This document shows, in pieces, positions 4,795 to 6,244 of a stretch of 6,244 nt of DNA. The notes beneath the pieces were generated by a model. It saw only the letters and a program-made list of their open reading frames with translations, was not told where the DNA came from and did no database searches. Numbering within the stretch: position 1 is the stretch's first letter; each line of letters begins with the position of its first letter. Both the position numbers and the translations under genes were made by a program. The stretch covers positions 1 to 6,244 of the forward strand of contig CALLQJ010000362.1 of NCBI GenBank assembly GCA_938014865.1, in the 5' to 3' direction. The stretch comes from an uncultured Fastidiosipila sp. Its GTDB lineage: Bacteria > Bacillota > Clostridia > Saccharofermentanales > Fastidiosipilaceae.

Positions 4795-6244
4795 GATTTG
4801 CTCCTTCAGCCTTCGGCTCAGTCTTCAGCCGTTCGGCAGAAGAAAAAAATTCTTTTTTCTTTTTTAAAAGGCGTTCGCCGCCGCCCAAATAAGCACTTAA
4901 AGATTTTGCCGCGGCCAGGCGTTTCACCTTTCCGCCGGAAAAACATTTGGAAACCGCTGGAGAACCGAAGCCGGCCACGGGATATAAGTCACTCATCATT
5001 ATTATATTATAAACGCATTCTTCCCCCGGACGGGCGAAGGCGGTATTTTCCAGGCCGCCCCGGCCGTATTTCTGCCGGTAAAGATAATAAGGCCGGTAGC
5101 CCTCTTCCTGCAGCAGAAGCTGGGCCGCGTGCAAAGCCTCTTCCAGATCCTGCTCCGGCAGAATTCTTTTGTCTTTGCCGGCCGCTTTGCGCGCCTCATC
5201 CCGCGCCGATCCGCGTTTAAGGGCCAGGGTATGCAGCGTGATGCTCTCCGCCCCGAGCGCCGAAAGTCTTTTGACATGACTGATGAGTTCTCGAGGATCC
5301 TCATCGAGGCCCGCGATCAGATCACAGTTGATCCGTTTCATGCCGCAGCGCCGGGCTGCTTCAAAGAGCTCAAAAAAGCGGGCGATGCTCCCCTCTCGTC
5401 CGACGCGGCGCAAGGTCGCCTCATTGAGGCTCTGCGGGTTCAGGCAAATGTTCCGGATGCCGTATGCCGCTAAAATCTTCAGTTTTTCTTCGTTCAGGAC
5501 ATCGATGCGGCCCGCTTCAAAGGTAATTTCCGTATCCTCCCGGAGCGGCAGACGAAAAGCACTGTCCAGAAGGCGGCGCAGTTCCTCTTCGCTTAAGGCG
5601 GCCGGTGTGCCCCCGCCGAAATACAAGGCTTTTAAATGGGCATCGGAGCCTTTGCTCAAGGCCTCAAACTGTTTTATTTCACGGCTGACTAAATCCAGAT
5701 AGGCTTCCCTTTTCTGAGGATCTTTGCTCACGGCCTCCGGGGTAGTAAAAGAACAGTAGGCACAGCGCGTCGGACAGAAGGGCACCCCGATATACGCCGC
5801 GTATGTCTTTTCCGGAAGGCGCCTGAGGAGCGCTTCTTCCGCGGCGGCCGTCGCAAGGGCAAGTTCGGCCTTTTCTTTTTTAAGTCCGTAGCGCTTTTCC
5901 AGAATCTGAAGACTTTTTTCACGCCCCGATTCCCGGAGCAGTTCGGATGCTACATAAGTCGGCCGGATGCCCGTCAGTGAGCCCCAGGGGAAGGCAATGC
6001 CCGTAAGCTGAGAAAGCACCCGGTAAAACTGCCGTTTGAGCTGCCGCTTCAGATCCGGCGCGGGAGGGGCCTGTTCCAGGCAGGCCGCCTTTTTAAGCTG
6101 CCCGCCCTCCTCTTCCAGACGATAGATGGCAGGGCCCTCTTTCTCTAAGACGCTGAGCAGCCAAAGCTCCGGCCCTTCGCCGGCAAAGCCTTTTAAGCGC
6201 TCGCCGCCGACGCGTTTTTCTAGGCGCGGCACCGATCCCGCTAA
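4778..6244 (-). CDS. hemZ: HemZ-type radical SAM protein (coproporphyrinogen dehydrogenase family), 5' end cut
   Basis: This is a radical-SAM protein of the HemN/HemW/HemZ superfamily. Counting residues from the GTG at 6230-6232, the HemZ signature PWGSLTGIRPTY is at 82-93, the iron-sulphur motif PFCPTRCAYCSF at 151-162 (Cys153, Cys157, Cys160), YFGGGTP at 204-210, EITFEAGRID at 235-244, LNPQSLN at 264-270, and PYYLYRQKYGRGGLENTAFARPGEECVYN near 381-409, all as in Bacillus subtilis HemZ. The frame stays open without a stop to the window edge. The signature lies about 20 residues closer to the N terminus than in B. subtilis, so the true start is probably outside; the GTG at 6232 is only a fallback. 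The family is named for anaerobic coproporphyrinogen III oxidation, but the fourth cysteine of HemN is absent here (CSF instead of CGC), as in HemW, so the reaction is uncertain. No other haem gene is visible. It is the first visible gene of the operon; its promoter is outside the window. Confidence 0.9.
   Translation of the reverse strand, partial: LAGSVPRLEKRVGGERLKGFAGEGPELWLLSVLEKEGPAIYRLEEEGGQLKKAACLEQAPPAPDLKRQLKRQFYRVLSQLTGIAFPWGSLTGIRPTYVASELLRESGREKSLQILEKRYGLKKEKAELALATAAAEEALLRRLPEKTYAAYIGVPFCPTRCAYCSFTTPEAVSKDPQKREAYLDLVSREIKQFEALSKGSDAHLKALYFGGGTPAALSEEELRRLLDSAFRLPLREDTEITFEAGRIDVLNEEKLKILAAYGIRNICLNPQSLNEATLRRVGREGSIARFFELFEAARRCGMKRINCDLIAGLDEDPRELISHVKRLSALGAESITLHTLALKRGSARDEARKAAGKDKRILPEQDLEEALHAAQLLLQEEGYRPYYLYRQKYGRGGLENTAFARPGEECVYNIIMMSDLYPVAGFGSPAVSKCFSGGKVKRLAAAKSLSAYLGGGERLLKKKKEFFSSAERLKTEPKAEGANHEKRK
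4801..4806 (-). promoter_or_regulatory. Strong ribosome binding site of the shikimate-kinase-like gene
   Basis: The minus strand reads AAGGAG 6 nt before ATG 4792-4794, inside the last codons of hemZ. This decides the start, even though it places the Walker A motif at residue 22 rather than near residue 10 as is usual for AroK. Confidence 0.85.
4804..4837. repeat. Imperfect direct repeat at the end of hemZ
   Basis: Two near-identical copies, CTTCAGCCTTCGGC (4804-4817) and CTTCAGCCGTTCGGC (4823-4837), differ by one inserted base and are separated by 5 bp. The first contains a small inverted repeat (AGCC-TTC-GGCT, 4808-4818) that would form a 4-bp hairpin in the mRNA immediately upstream of the kinase ribosome binding site. 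They encode ERLKTEPKAEG near the hemZ C terminus. The single-base length difference puts the copies in different reading frames. Confidence 0.5.

Noticed and set aside
4794..4860. Frameshift fusion of HemZ to the kinase through the slippery tract
   Set aside because: A -1 slip does not enter the kinase frame, which lies one base downstream of the hemZ frame, and it meets a TGA before the kinase ATG.
4774..5702. Plus-strand open frames of 114-148 codons opposite hemZ
   Set aside because: They are antisense to conserved hemZ motifs including YFGGGTP and PYYLYRQK; composition is Arg/Ser/Pro-rich with no domain.
6230..6232. GTG as the true hemZ start
   Set aside because: The frame remains open to the window edge (reading L-A-G-S before the GTG), no ribosome binding site can be seen, and the protein would be about 20 residues short at the N terminus compared with B. 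subtilis HemZ.

Overview
The window is a short contig end, probably from a metagenome or draft assembly of a Clostridia-like member of the Bacillota. That placement rests on three things: HemZ (a Bacillota radical-SAM family), a Ppx of the type I recall from clostridia next to ppk1 (a 'LSNSxER' motif where most Ppx proteins have 'SGxEEA'), and strong AAGGAG-type ribosome binding sites. Base composition is a little above 50% GC by eye, so this is not a low-GC Clostridium. I cannot name a genus.

Layout. Bases 1-69 are not genomic: an oligo-T run followed by a copy of the Illumina P5/read-1 adapter with one base missing. Bases 70-361 hold the 3' part of an unrecognised plus-strand gene whose start is lost under the adapter. 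Bases 365-6244 are a tightly packed minus-strand operon, read from right to left: hemZ (5' end cut by the window edge), a shikimate-kinase-like P-loop kinase, ppx (exopolyphosphatase/GppA family) and ppk1 (polyphosphate kinase). hemZ overlaps the kinase by 17 bp, the kinase overlaps ppx by 26 bp, and ppx and ppk1 are 37 bp apart. A good intrinsic terminator for this operon (325-357) lies inside the last codons of the convergent plus-strand gene, 3 bp beyond the ppk1 stop. No gene-free stretch longer than 300 bases exists. I saw no tRNA, rRNA, CRISPR array, insertion sequence or riboswitch.

How the genes fit together. Ppk1 makes inorganic polyphosphate from ATP, and Ppx-family proteins degrade it or, in some relatives, handle (p)ppGpp, so the last two genes form a polyphosphate make/break pair on one transcript. 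The kinase lacks the usual shikimate-carboxylate arginine, and HemZ proteins have no settled role, so the first two genes are the uncertain members. Nothing here amounts to a clearly new system. The points worth following up are the altered kinase active site, the eroded Ppx motifs, the terminator embedded in a coding sequence, and the adapter artefact that creates a chimeric protein.
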